From Spiroplasma endosymbiont of Asaphidion curtum (GTDB lineage Bacteria > Bacillota_I > Bacilli_A > Mycoplasmatales > Nriv7): a stretch of 64,000 bases of DNA. The notes beneath the pieces were generated by a model that had not been told where the DNA came from, searched no databases, and was given only the letters and a program-made list of their open reading frames with translations. The stretch is from assembly GCF_964031085.1 (NCBI RefSeq), contig NZ_OZ035001.1:372001-436000 (forward strand), written 5' to 3'. Shown here piece by piece: positions 21,135-32,253 of the stretch. Every line of letters begins with the position of its first letter. The first letter of the stretch is position 1. Position numbers and translations under genes: made by a program.

Positions 21135-21165
21135 GGTTTTATTTTCAAATTTTGAAAATAAAACC
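21135..21165. repeat. Perfect 31-base inverted repeat upstream of the dipeptidase pseudogene
   Basis: Fifteen-base arms, GGTTTTATTTTCAAA and its exact complement, around a single T. There is no T-run after it on the plus strand. It lies about 90 bases before the start of the PepV-like gene, so an operator for an unknown regulator or a transcript-end structure are both possible. Confidence 0.65.
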
Positions 21166-21253
21166 TAGTTTACTATCTGATTTTATAAAATATGACAAAT
21201 ATGTTAAAATCAAAGTATTACTATTACTATTTTAAAGAAAGGGTAAAGAAAAA

Positions 21254-22596
21254 ATGGAATCAGATATTAATGAACAGCGGTTTAATAATTTGTTTCAAAC
21301 TTCTTTGGAAGAAATTAAAGCAATAATTAAAGTACCTTCATTTAGTAATGGTGAAGTTAATGAACAATATCCTTATGGAAAAAATGTTCATCAAGTATTA
21401 GAGGATGTTATTGATTTAGGCAAAAAACTTGGTTTTAAAACTAAATTAGGAATACAAAATCGTTATGGATATATTGAGTTTGGTGCTGGTAAAGAATTAA
21501 TTAAAGAATTAATTGGGATTTTATGTCATCTTGATGTTGTTTTTCCCCCCGGGGTGATTTATCAAAATGAGAATTTCCTCCTTTTGAACCAACTATTAAA
21601 GATGGTATTCTTTATGGTCGGGGAGTTATTGATGATAAAGGGCCGGCCATTATAAATTTATTTGCTTTAAAGTATTTAGTTGATGAAGGTTTTATTCCTC
21701 AGAAAAGAATTCGGTTAATTTTTGGCATTACTGAAGAAACAACATGAGATGCTATTAAGCATTATATGAATAATGAAGAAAAACCAAAATTTGCATATAC
21801 TCCGGATGGTTAATTTCCGCTTGTCTATGCTGAAAAAACGATTTTAAATTTAAAAATTATTGAAAAAAATCCGCAACAAGATTTTACAATAAATGGTGGT
21901 GTAGCTTATAATGTTACTTGTGATCAAGCAGAATATCGTGGTTCACAATTAGAAACATTAATTACGGTATTAGAACAAAATAAGTTTTTATATAAAAAAC
22001 AAGATAATAAAGTTATTGTTTTAGGAAAAGTTGTTCATGGTTCAAAACCACAAGAGGGAATAAATGCCGGATTACAATTAGTAATGGCATTAGCAACAAT
22101 TAATAATGATAGTAAAATAGTCATGTGAATTGCACAACAATTAAGATTAGACCCCGATGCTATTAATATTTTTACTAATATTGAAGATGAATCAGGCAAA
22201 TTAACTCTTAATGTTGGTTTTATTGGTTGTGATTTTAGAATTCCCATTCATATAGATGTTAATGTAATTTTAAAGAAATTAGAAGCTTCATTAGCACCAT
22301 ATAATTTAGTAATTGAGCAAGTTGATTTAAAAGAAAAATTATTTTTTGATAAAAACTCATTAATTGTTAAAAAATTATTAAATGTTTATCAGCAAGCAAC
22401 TAATGATATGTCGCAGCCGTTAGCAATTGGTGGTGGGACTTGCTCGGAGTATGGAAAATTGTGTTGCTTTTGGGGCTATTTTTGATAGTAATACTTCAAC
22501 TGAACATCAATATAATGAGCAAGTTTTAATTTCAGATTTAAAAAAAGCATATTGAAAATTTATATTCAAGCAATTATCGCTTTGGATAGTATATAG
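21254..22596 (+). pseudogene. Decayed Xaa-His/PepV-like M20 dipeptidase
   Basis: It resembles the PepV/Sapep branch of M20 zinc peptidases that cleave imported dipeptides. The start MESDINEQRFNNLFQTSLEEI and the metal site GILCHLDVVF are in frame 1. A one-base deletion near 21568 moves the frame; the next frame then reads FPPFEPTIKDGILYGRGVIDDKG, another metal site, and FGITEETTWD. A nonsense TAA at 21811 replaces the Glu normally seen in PDGEFP. About two bases are lost near 22440, where the usual GGGTYARSMENCVAFG appears in two frames. At least three lesions show a true pseudogene. abgT follows 18 bases later. Confidence 0.88.
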
Positions 22597-22613
22597 AAAC
22601 GGAGATTTTATTT

Positions 22614-24335
22614 ATGGAAGAAAATATTAATAGGCGGCAAAGAACTTGAAAAAAAGTTAGTAATGGTGTTAATAAAGGAATTAATAAATCATTAAATGGT
22701 ATTGAATGATTAGGAAATAAATTACCAAAACCATTTTATTTATTTATTTATTTGATTATTATTTTAATGTTAGTATCATTAATATTAAGTTATGTTTTAC
22801 CTGATGGTGTTGTTTTAGAAAAATTTTATGACCGTAATACCCAGCAAGTAGTTGATAAATATCAACTAAAGTTTTTTAATCTTATTGGTCGTGATGGCAT
22901 TGTATGATGATTAAAAAACTTTATTAGTAATTTTATGGGTTTAGCAACAACGGGAATTGTATTGTTAACAACAGTATTTGTTGGTGTGGCTGATAAATCA
23001 GGATTTATTGATGTTTCTTTAAGAAAAGTTGGTTCTAGTTTACCAAAAGTAATTTTAACTCCGGCTTGCATTTTTCTAGGATGTATTTCATCATTAGCTG
23101 CTGATGCTGGTTATTTAATTTTAATTCCCTTGGCAGGCACATTATATTATCGTGTTGGTAGACATCCTTTAACAGGAATGGCGGCAGTATTTGCTGGTGT
23201 TGCTGGTGGATTTACAACATCACTTATTCCAGGAAGCGTTGAGTTTATAATGGCTTCATTAACAAATGATTTTTTAGGCGAAGGTTCTTCTTATCAAGTA
23301 AATCCATTATCAACTTATTATTTTACATTATTACTTTTATTTGTGTTTACATTAATTGGTTGATTTATTACTGAAAAAGTTGTTGATAAAAGAATTATTG
23401 CTCATTATCCAATTGCAAAAAGAGATGATTTGCAAGTTAATAAAAATTTTCATTTAGATGATCAACAGCGAAAAGCAATGTGATTTGTTTTAGGATTTGT
23501 GATTATTTATATTATTGGAATATTATTAATGACTTTTATTCCCCAAGCACCATTTAATGGTTTTATTAAAAATATTACTAATATTACTCCTAATAAAAAA
23601 TTAGAACCGAAAGACTATCAATTAACGACACACTTAGTATTAATTATTGGGTTTTTATTTTTAGGTATTGGAATAACTTATGGTTTTGCTGCCAAGACAT
23701 TTAAAAATAAAGATGATATTGTTAATGCTTTGGTTATTGGATTTAAAAAAACTGCTCCAAGTTTAATTTTATTTTTAGTTATGACACAGTTTATTGCTGG
23801 TTTTGCACAATCAGGAATTGATATTGCTTTAGGATATTATATTGGTTCCGCAATTAACTTTAATAATACAACATTAACTTTATTTGTATTTATTTTAATC
23901 GTAACAATTATTAATTTATTTATTGGTTCAATGTCTGTTAAATGAGGGATTTTAGGTTCAATATTTGTAATGGCTTTATTAAAGTCGCAAATTCATCCAG
24001 CGGCTGCGATTGCTGCTTATCGTATTGGTGATGCTTCAACAAATATGATTTCACCACTAATGCCGTATTTTCCTTTAATAATTATATGAGCAAAAGAATG
24101 AATTCAGCCAAAACAAAAAGAGAAATTTGAAATTGGTTCAATGATGTCAATCATGTTTCCATATTCACTGTCTTTCTTATTAATGGGAACAATTATTTTT
24201 TTTCTTTGAAGTGTTACTGGACTTCCTGTTGGTGTTGAAGGTCCATTTTATATTGATATTGTTACTAGTGATAATATAGTTAAATCAATTATATTACCAA
24301 GAAATTTAATTTATACTGTGCAGTCATCACTGTAA
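22614..24335 (+). CDS. abgT: AbgT-family transporter
   Basis: AbgT proteins import p-aminobenzoyl-glutamate or export antifolates, usually next to M20 peptidases that cleave the substrate. The 573-residue protein has a basic N-terminal cytosolic segment and about a dozen membrane helices. Family-typical stretches are SSLAADAGYLILIPLAG, HPLTGMAAVFAGVAGGF, LIPGSVE and RIGDASTNMISPLMPYFP. TGA encodes several Trp. GGAG precedes ATG 22614, and the gene immediately follows the dead dipeptidase with which it was surely co-transcribed. The frame is fully open, so the carrier probably outlived its enzyme. The substrate in this organism is not shown by the sequence. Confidence 0.88.
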
Positions 24336-24397
24336 TATGCTATTAAAATAAAAATTGAAGATGGTAACAACTAAGCAGATATTTGTAATTAATCATT

Positions 24398-24441
24398 AGA
24401 CTTGGTACATAACCTTTAATTTTATCTACTATTTTGATAAT
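24398..24441 (+). repeat. MITE-B copy 1, left part (interrupted by IS-A copy e)
   Basis: AGACTTGGTACATAACC end followed by the MITE body up to GATAAT, where IS-A starts at 24442. The MITE resumes at 26615. Target triplet ATT on the left (24395-24397). Confidence 0.85.
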
Positions 24442-24521
24442 AGACTTCTTGCATTACTTATTTATTAAACAAAATTCCTATAAAATATATTTAAAATAGA
24501 AATTATAAGGAATTTAAGATT

Positions 24522-25345
24522 ATGAAATTTGATAAATTTAATTTTATTAATGATAAAGAATTATTACGATTAACTGGAATAAAGCAAAGTACTTTTAATA
24601 AAATGTTAAATATTTTAAAAGAAGCTGAGTTAAAAAAGTTTAAAAGAGGTGGTAAAAATAATAAATTATCATTAGAAAATAGATTATTGATGACTTTATC
24701 ATATTGACGAGAATATCGTACTTATTTTCATCTTGGTAAAAGTTTTGATATTAGTGAAGCTAGTTGTTATCGAAATATCAAGTGAATTGAAGATATTTTA
24801 ATCAAACATCCTGATTTTCAACAACTTGCTGGTAAAAAAGCATTAATAAATGATTATTTTAATGATAAAACAATTATTATTGATGCTACAGAAACACCCA
24901 TTCAACGCCCAAAAAAAGACAAAAACAATCTTATTCAGGAAAAAAGAAAAAACACACTATTAAAACACAAGTAATTATTGAAAAAGAAAGCAAAATAATT
25001 ATTGCAACAAATTTTTCTCTCGGTAAAAAGCATGATTTTTGTTTATTTAAAGAATCAAAAATCCCAATTTTAAAAAATACTAAATTAATAGTTGATAATG
25101 GTTATCAAGGAATACAAAAAATTCATAGTAATGTTCTAATACCTAAGAAAAAAACAAAGAAAAACCCTTTAAATAAAGAACAAAAACATAATAATAAATT
25201 AATTTCAAAAATGAGAATTATTATTGAAAATATTTTTGCTATTCTTAAAAAATTTAAAATTATTACTGAAAAATATCGTAATCGTAGAAAACGATTTAGT
25301 TTAAGATTTAATTTAATTGCTTCAATTTATAATTTGCAATTATAG
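24522..25345 (+). CDS. IS5-like DDE transposase by -1 frameshift (copy e)
   Basis: Same organisation and intact A7 slippage run as copy a. IS30 copy 3 starts 36 bases after the stop, so the coding part is untouched, but the right end of the element is displaced. Confidence 0.82.
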
Positions 25346-25380
25346 ATAACATAAAATATTTATTTAAAATTAAATTTAAA

Positions 25381-26464
25381 TGCCAAATTGTAAAGTTAAG
25401 TGCAACTAAATTATTTTTCTAACCAAATATTCGATTGGTGAAAGATAATTTAGTATTTTTCTTGGTCTTTGGTTTAAAGACAATATAAATTTATGAACTG
25501 CATTTTTAGTAGTATTTGAAAAATTAAATTTTTTAGGAAATTTTTCTCTAATTAAACCATTAGTATTTTCATTAGTACCTCTTTGTCAAGGCGAATACGC
25601 ATTAGCAAAATAAATTTTCACATTTAAATTTTTTTCAAGTTGTTGTCAATTAGAAAATTCTTTACCCCTATCAAATGTTATAGTCTTAACAAGATTATTT
25701 GGAAGAATTGATAAATAATGGCTAATGTTTTCGTTAACAACTTTAGTAGTTCTATTTTCAACTAACATTGCTAAAGTAAATCTTGATGTTCTTTCAACTA
25801 AAGTTATTAAACATGATTTACTTTTACCTCGTGATGATACTACAGTATCACCTTCTCAATGACCAACAGTTATACGATTATTAACATTAATATTTCGTTC
25901 TTTAATTGATTTACCATTAAATTTACCGCGATTTTCTTGAGATTTTCGTTTCTTACCTTTTCTTCTTAAATTTTTATTAGTAACTTTTTCAAGTAATCCA
26001 GAATAAATTCAATTGTAAATTGTTTTAAAACTAATAATTCATTCTTTATGAAAATTTTTAATTCTGCCATAAATTTGTTCAGGCGATCAACCTAATAGTA
26101 ATTTTTGTTGTACATATTTTACTAATTCTCTATTTTTAAACTTATGAAAATAAACATGTGATTGTTTTCTGTTTTCTGCTTTATTTTGTGCAATTAATGA
26201 AAAATAATGATTACTATCTTTATTTCTATTGACTTCTCGAATAATAGTACTAATACTTCGATTAAGATTTTTAGCTATTTCACTAATTTTTACTTTAAAC
26301 TTCAATTGATTCTCAATATAAATTCTTTCATATATGCCAAGATGTTTGTAACCCATATAAAAACTCCTTGCTTTGTTTTTTCTAAAATAAACTTAGCATC
26401 ATGAAATTTTTATATGAGATTTTTTGCAATTTTATTTACTTGCACTTACAAGTATAATTCAGCA
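25381..26464 (-). mobile_element. IS30-family element copy 3, inside IS-A copy e
   Basis: Complete 1084 bp, orientation opposite to the host transposase, with about two duplicated A residues at the target. The insertion point is about 10 bases further right in IS-A than that of copy 1. Confidence 0.9.
25406..26356 (-). CDS. IS30-family transposase (copy 3)
   Basis: 316 residues, fully open with TGA as Trp, with the IS30 helix-turn-helix and DDE residues as in copy 2. Confidence 0.93.
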
Positions 26465-26614
26465 AATAATAAAATAATTTTTTGTTGTGTCAAAATTTAC
26501 ACATTTAATAAAATCCATAAGTATTAACCTAATAAAAGTTAGAAATTACTATATAGTATTTTTTATTTACAAATAATTTGTAATTATTTTAATAAGTAAT
26601 GCAAGAAGTCTAAT

Positions 26615-26714
26615 ATTATTTCCTAGGTGAAGTACAAATGTTAGATAAATACAAAGACGAAAATGAATTTTATAGTTTGGTAGGTGCAAAATGTTATAGT
26701 TATGTACCAAGTCT
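26615..26714 (+). repeat. MITE-B copy 1, right part
   Basis: Continuation of the element begun at 24398, ending GTTATGTACCAAGTCT with ATT (26715-26717) as target duplication. It contains ATG at 26639 opening LDKYKDENEFYSLVGAK, which resembles the start of the IS-A transposase (FDKFNFINDKELLRLTGIK) and suggests origin from a full transposon by internal deletion. Confidence 0.85.
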
Positions 26715-26717
26715 ATT

Positions 26718-27330
26718 ATACAAAAATTCTTAAAATCATTAGAAAAATGGCAAAACCGATTAAAAATTGAAAGGTATAGTAAAAGGCTGGCAAAAAGATA
26801 TTATTGGAAAATAAGGGTACTAATAATAATTTATTAGCAATTGATGCTACAGAAATTCCAATTGAAAGAATTAAAAAAAACTAAAATTATTATTTTCTGG
26901 TAAGAAAAGGCAACATTCATTAAAATCGCAAATAATTATTGATTTATTTAACAATAAAATTATTTCAGTAGATTTTTGTTATGGCAGTATTCATGATTAT
27001 AAGTTATTTTTAAAATCAAATACACTTATAAATCCAAAATTAGAATTAATTGTTGATTCAGGATATCAAGGTTTGCAAAATGTTCATAAAAATACATTAT
27101 TGCCAATTAAAAAGAGTAAAAATAATCCTTTAAATCCAGATAAAAAGGAATATAATAGCTTTTTAAGTAAAGTTAGAATTGCCATTGAACATGTTTTTGC
27201 TAGATTAAAAAGATTTAAAATACTAGTTTATCGTTATCGCAATAAGATTAGAAGATTTGGATTACGATTTAACTTAATTTCAGGAATATATAGTTTTGAA
27301 TTAAGCTAGTTATAGTTATGTACCAAGTTT
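26718..27330 (+). pseudogene. IS-B: second IS5-like transposase, 5' deleted and decayed
   Basis: The distal half of an IS5-like transposase distinct from IS-A. The first catalytic region is AIDATEIPIERIKK, then an A8 run with the same kind of -1 shift as in IS-A, then LLFSGKKRQHSLKSQIIID, LIVDSGYQGLQNVH and RIAIEHVFARLKRF. The stop is at 27307-27309. The element ends TAGTTATAGTTATGTACCAAG (27308-27328), nearly the right end of MITE-B. The 5' half contains many stops. It is the best candidate for the source family of MITE-B. Confidence 0.78.
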
Positions 27331-27333
27331 TAT

Positions 27334-27899
27334 GAAAAAACAGTCGCTTTGTTAACACAATGTAGTTCAGAATATAACGAATCACTAATCTTTGCTCAAG
27401 AAATACAATACATTAATAATGAAGTTCAAAAAATGATAATTGGAAAAAAGCAATTAGATAATATTATTAATATGATTAATTATCGGATTAAAGCATTAAA
27501 TATTAATTATACTCAACAAAACCAAAAGGAAATTTTTAATTTTTTACAACAATTAATTGCTATTGAAAATATTTCAACTATTAGAACATATTTAGAAAAT
27601 ACACCAATAAATTTAAATATTGATCAATCAATAGACTTGGTACATAACTATAACATTTTGTACCTACCAAACTATAAAATTCATTTTCGTCTTTGTATTT
27701 ATCTAACATTTGTACTTCACCTAGGAAATAATATTATCAAAATAGTAGATAAAATTAAAGGTTATGTACCAAGTCTAATGTATTTTTATATGCTTAATAA
27801 ATTAGCAAGAAATTGTGTTCAAGCAACAAGGTATTTAGATAGTTGAAGTTTATCACATAATAACAATAAAAAATCAGTTATGTATCAACGCGATAAGGT
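27334..27899 (+). pseudogene. Unknown gene, truncated by IS-B and IS30, with MITE-B inserted in frame
   Basis: The open frame starts within the IS-B border (YEKTVALLTQCSSEY) and continues with helical, Asn/Ile-rich sequence (KQLDNIINMINYRIKAL, FNFLQQLIAIENIS). At 27633 MITE-B enters. Because MITE plus 3-bp duplication is 147 bases and one MITE frame lacks stops, translation continues for 49 extra residues and back into the original frame (MYFYMLNKLARNCVQATRYLD). The frame ends in or just after the IS30 at 27903; in the reconstructed empty site it would end DKVLK. No family was recognised. Confidence 0.55.
27633..27776 (-). repeat. MITE-B copy 2 (complete, 144 bp)
   Basis: Ends AGACTTGGTACATAAC and GTTATGTACCAAGTCT, perfect AAT duplications (27630-27632 and 27777-27779). 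This is the clearest complete copy. The orientation given follows the putative transposase-start remnant. Read on the plus strand it carries a stop-free frame (DLVHNYNILYLPNYKIHF and onward). Confidence 0.9.
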
Positions 27900-27902
27900 G
27901 TT

Positions 27903-28986
27903 TGCTGAATTATACTTGTAAGTGCAAGTAAATAAAATTGCAAAAAATCTCATATAAAAATTTCATGATGCTAAGTTTATTTTAGAAAAAACAAAGCAAG
28001 GAGTTTTTATATGGGTTACAAACATCTTGGCATATATGAAAGAATTTATATTGAGAATCAATTGAAGTTTAAAGTAAAAATTAGTGAAATAGCTAAAAAT
28101 CTTAATCGAAGTATTAGTACTATTATTCGAGAAGTCAATAGAAATAAAGATAGTAATCATTATTTTTCATTAATTGCACAAAATAAAGCAGAAAACAGAA
28201 AACAATCACATGTTTATTTTCATAAGTTTAAAAATAGAGAATTAGTAAAATATGTACAACAAAAATTACTATTAGGTTGATCGCCTGAACAAATTTATGG
28301 CAGAATTAAAAATTTTCATAAAGAATGAATTATTAGTTTTAAAACAATTTACAATTGAATTTATTCTGGATTACTTGAAAAAGTTACTAATAAAAATTTA
28401 AGAAGAAAAGGTAAGAAACGAAAATCTCAAGAAAATCGCGGTAAATTTAATGGTAAATCAATTAAAGAACGAAATATTAATGTTAATAATCGTATAACTG
28501 TTGGTCATTGAGAAGGTGATACTGTAGTATCATCACGAGGTAAAAGTAAATCATGTTTAATAACTTTAGTTGAAAGAACATCAAGATTTACTTTAGCAAT
28601 GTTAGTTGAAAATAGAACTACTAAAGTTGTTAACGAAAACATTAGCCATTATTTATCAATTTTTCCAAATAATCTTGTTAAGACTATAACATTTGATAGG
28701 GGTAAAGAATTTTCTAATTGACAACAACTTGAAAAAAATTTAAATGTGAAAATTTATTTTGCTAATGCGTATTCGCCTTGACAAAGAGGTACTAATGAAA
28801 ATACTAATGGTTTAATTAGAGAAAAATTTCCTAAAAAATTTAATTTTTCAAATACTACTAAAAATGCAGTTCATAAATTTATATTGTCTTTAAACCAAAG
28901 ACCAAGAAAAATACTAAATTATTTTTCACCAATCGAATATTTGGTTAGAAAAATAATTTAGTTGCACTTAACTTTACAATTTGGCG
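27903..28986 (+). mobile_element. IS30-family element copy 4
   Basis: Complete, 1084 bp; the last base is G (GGCG) where other copies have A. The flanks suggest a 2-3 base duplication (TT/GTT). It separates the unknown gene from the membrane-protein fragment at 28987. Confidence 0.88.
28011..28961 (+). CDS. IS30-family transposase (copy 4)
   Basis: 316 residues and open. Two changes from the other copies were seen: SIFPN instead of SILPN, and YFSP instead of YLSP near the C terminus. The catalytic residues are retained. Confidence 0.92.
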
Positions 28987-29262
28987 TTAAAATAAAAATG
29001 CTAGTTATAAGCGAAAAATATTAATTGGTTTAATTGTTACTATTAAATGATTATGTTTTTTATCTATTACGCCAGTATTTTTATTGCCTTGAACATACTA
29101 TGATCCTTATCAAAATAGTTTTTGTCGACAACATTTTGGATTTCGACCAATTAAGAAAGAACAAAGAAGACGAAAAATAATCTATTTTATTCTTTCTAGT
29201 GTATGATTATTAATAATCATGATATTATGCTTATATTTTATGAAAGTATGAATATTTAAATA
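28987..29262 (+). pseudogene. Membrane-protein fragment, 5' end lost at IS30
   Basis: A frame without a clear start (KNASYKRKILIGLIVTIKWLC), open to TAG at 29260-29262 when TGA is Trp, with two membrane helices flanking a basic loop (GFRPIKKEQRRRKIIYF). It may have been the tail of the gene at 27334 or a separate small gene. No family recognised. fhs starts 37 bases later. Confidence 0.4.
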
Positions 29263-29298
29263 GAATTTATTTGAATTCGAGAAAAGAGGAGATTAACA

Positions 29299-30906
29299 AT
29301 GAAAAATATTAAATTGGTTGCTAATGATTTAGGAATTAAAGATGATGATTTAATTGCTTATGGTTCATCAATGGCAAAAATTAAATTTCAAAATATTAAT
29401 CAACGCCGTAAAGGGAAATTAATCCTATTTACTAGTACTAATCCAACACCATCTGGAGAAGGAAAAACAACAATGAGTATTGGTTTAGCACAAGGCCTTA
29501 AACAATTAAATCAGAGTGTTTGTCTAGCATTACGAGAACCTAGTTTAGGTCCAATTTTTGGAATTAAAGGTGGTGCCATTGGTGGAGGATTAAGTATTAT
29601 TGAACCTAAAGATAATATTAATTTACATTTTACTGGTGATTTTCATGCTATTACTACGGCTAATAATTTAGTTAGTGCAATTATTGATAATTATATTTTT
29701 CAAGGTAATAGTCTTGATATTGATATTAATAACATTATTTGAAAACGATGTTTAGACCTTAATGACCGTTCACTTCGTAATGTTGAAGTTACAATCTCAA
29801 AAACTATTAAAAGAAAAGAACAATTTCAAATTACTACTGCTAGTGATATTATGGCAATTATGGCTTTAGCTAAAGACTTTGAGGACTTAAAAGTCCGATT
29901 AAAAAGAACAGTAGTTGCTTACAGTAATACGGGAAAAGAAATTACGATTGCTGATTTACAAATTGTTGGTTCAATTTTAGCGATTTTAAAAGATGCTTTA
30001 AACCCTAATCTTGTTCAATCATTAGAAGGTGTTCCGGCATTAATTCATTGTGGTCCGTTTGCTAATATTGCTCACGGTTGTAATTCTGTTATTGCTACTG
30101 ATTTAGCATTAAAATTAAGTGATTTTGTTATTACTGAAGCTGGGTTTGGTGCTGATTTAGGATTAGAAAAATTTATGAATATTAAAGCAAGAAAAACAGA
30201 CATTATACCAGATATTGTTGTTATTGTATCAACAATTAAGGCTTTAAAACTTCATGGTATAACAGATAGTAATAACCCTAATGAATTAGAAAGATTGCAA
30301 ACAGGAATTGCTAATTTATCTCGTCATATAAATATTGTTAAAACCTTTAACCGTAAGTTGGTTGTTTGTATTAATCGTTGACCAGATGATAGTGATGAAG
30401 AAATTGCAATGTTATTACAATGATGTGAAAGTCAAAATATACCAGTAGCAATATCAACTGCAGTTAAAGACGGTGGAGTTGGTGCAATAGCATTAGCAAA
30501 AGTAGTTCTTGAACAATTAAATAAACCAGAACAACAATATCTTCCTATTTATGACAGTAATTATTCGCTACGAGAAAAAATTTTAACTGTTGTTCAAAAG
30601 ATTTATCAAGGAAATAATGTTATTTATACACCACAAGCAGAAGAAAAGTTACAACAATTAGAAAATAGTTCTTATGCTCAATTACCAATATGTTTTGCTA
30701 AAACCCCAGTATCTTTAACTGATAATCCTAAAATTTTAGGAGCTCCAAAAAATTTTGATATTACTGTTCGTAATTTAAAAGTAAATAGTGGCGCAGATTT
30801 TATTATTATTAGTACAGGAGATATTATTACAATGCCAGGATTAAGTAAGAGTCCACAAGCATATAATATTGATGTTGTTAATAATGAAATCATTAATATG
30901 AATTAA
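29299..30906 (+). CDS. fhs: Formate--tetrahydrofolate ligase
   Basis: Fhs makes 10-formyl-THF from formate, THF and ATP, feeding formyl-Met-tRNA and purine-type reactions. 535 residues. P-loop region FTSTNPTPSGEGKTTMSIGLAQGL (~residues 50-75), then LREPSLGPIFGIKGGAIGGG, the family signature DFHAITTANNLVSA, WKRCLDLNDRSLRNV (Trp by TGA), HCGPFANIAHGCNS and TEAGFGADLG. The end is GDIITMPGLSKSPQAYNIDV. It is slightly shorter than the usual ~555 residues. Ribosome site AAGAGGAGA before ATG 29299. The upstream promoter has probably been changed by IS30 copy 4. Confidence 0.95.
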
Positions 30907-30929
30907 TATTAAATGAAAGGATACTAACT

Positions 30930-31340
30930 ATGCGAAAAATAGTAAGTGGATGTTTAATATCCGTTATTACATTAGGAAATAGTTTTTATCAAGCGATTAA
31001 TAATCATAAAATTAATGAAATTTATTCTCATAATTATTTTGAAATCTTACAACGAGAAAAAGTTTCTTTTGACCGGAATATTGATTTTATTAACTTAATT
31101 ATGCAACCTAACGATGATATCTCTGGATGATTTACAGATATTTTAAAAGAAAATCATAAAACTAAGTTAGATAGTAATGATAAAATATTTTTAAGCAAGT
31201 GAGATAATATTTTGACTCGCAAAGTATCTAACAATGCCACTAAAATAAAAGAAGGATTGGAAACAATTGGATCATATTTTGAGTTTAATACTTTAGAAGC
31301 AATAAACAATATTTGAAACGATAATGATGAAGTTAATTAG
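30930..31340 (+). pseudogene. Putative exported protein, 3' end cut by IS-A
   Basis: Starts 23 bases after fhs with GAAAGGA as ribosome site. The N terminus RKIVSGCLISVITLGNS is a signal-peptide-like segment, followed by a hydrophilic mature part (FDRNIDFINLIMQPNDDISGWF, Trp by TGA). It stops at TAG created by the IS-A end (31338-31340), giving about 136 residues. No family was recognised; short exported proteins of this type are common in Spiroplasma. Confidence 0.6.
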
Positions 31341-32253
31341 ACTTCTTGCATTACTTATTAAAATAATTACAAATTATTTGTAAATAAAAAATACTATATA
31401 GTAATTTCTAACTTTTATTAGGTTAATACTTATGGATTTTATTAAATGTGTAAATTTTGACACAACAAAAAATTATTTTATTATTTAAATTTAATTTTAA
31501 ATAAATATTTTATGTTATCTATAATTGCAAATTATAAATTGAAGCAATTAAATTAAATCTTAAACTAAATCGTTTTCTACGATTACGATATTTTTCAGTA
31601 ATAATTTTAAATTTTTTAAGAATAGCAAAAATATTTTCAATAATAATTCTCATTTTTGAAATTAATTTATTATTATGTTTTTGTTCTTTATTTAAAGGGT
31701 TTTTCTTTGTTTTTTTCTTAGGTATTAGAACATTACTATGAATTTTTTGTATTCCTTGATAACCATTATCAACTATTAATTTAGTATTTTTTAAAATTGG
31801 GATTTTTGATTCTTTAAATAAACAAAAATCATGCTTTTTACCGAGAGAAAAATTTGTTGCAATAATTATTTTGCTTTCTTTTTCAATAATTACTTGTGTT
31901 TTAATAGTGTGTTTTTTCTTTTTTCCTGAATAAGATTGTTTTTGTCTTTTTTTGGGCGTTGAATGGGTGTTTCTGTAGCATCAATAATAATTGTTTTATC
32001 ATTAAAATAATCATTTATTAATGCTTTTTTACCAGCAAGTTGTTGAAAATCAGGATGTTTGATTAAAATATCTTCAATTCACTTGATATTTCGATAACAA
32101 CTAGCTTCACTAATATCAAAACTTTTACCAAGATGAAAATAAGTACGATATTCTCGTCAATATGATAAAGTCATCAATAATCTATTTTCTAATGATAATT
32201 TATTATTTTTACCACCTCTTTTAAACTTTTTTAACTCAGCTTCTTTTAAAATA
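31339..32253 (-). mobile_element. IS-A copy f, truncated by IS30 copy 5
   Basis: The right end (AGACTTCTTGC at 31339) is intact, but the left ~170 bases, including the transposase start, are missing. IS30 begins at 32254 directly after the codons for the KEAELKKF region. Confidence 0.85.
31519..32253 (-). pseudogene. IS5-like transposase, 5' truncated (copy f)
   Basis: Contains everything from the first helix region onward, including the A7 slippage run, both Asp regions and the Glu, but no start codon or leader. Confidence 0.85.

Larger units (their letters stand above)
24442..26611 (+). mobile_element. IS-A copy e inside MITE-B, itself carrying IS30 copy 3
   Basis: Complete ends with AAT duplication (24439-24441, 26612-26614). 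Its 3' untranslated part is split by IS30 copy 3 (25381-26464). Together with the surrounding MITE this is a three-level nest. Confidence 0.9.
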
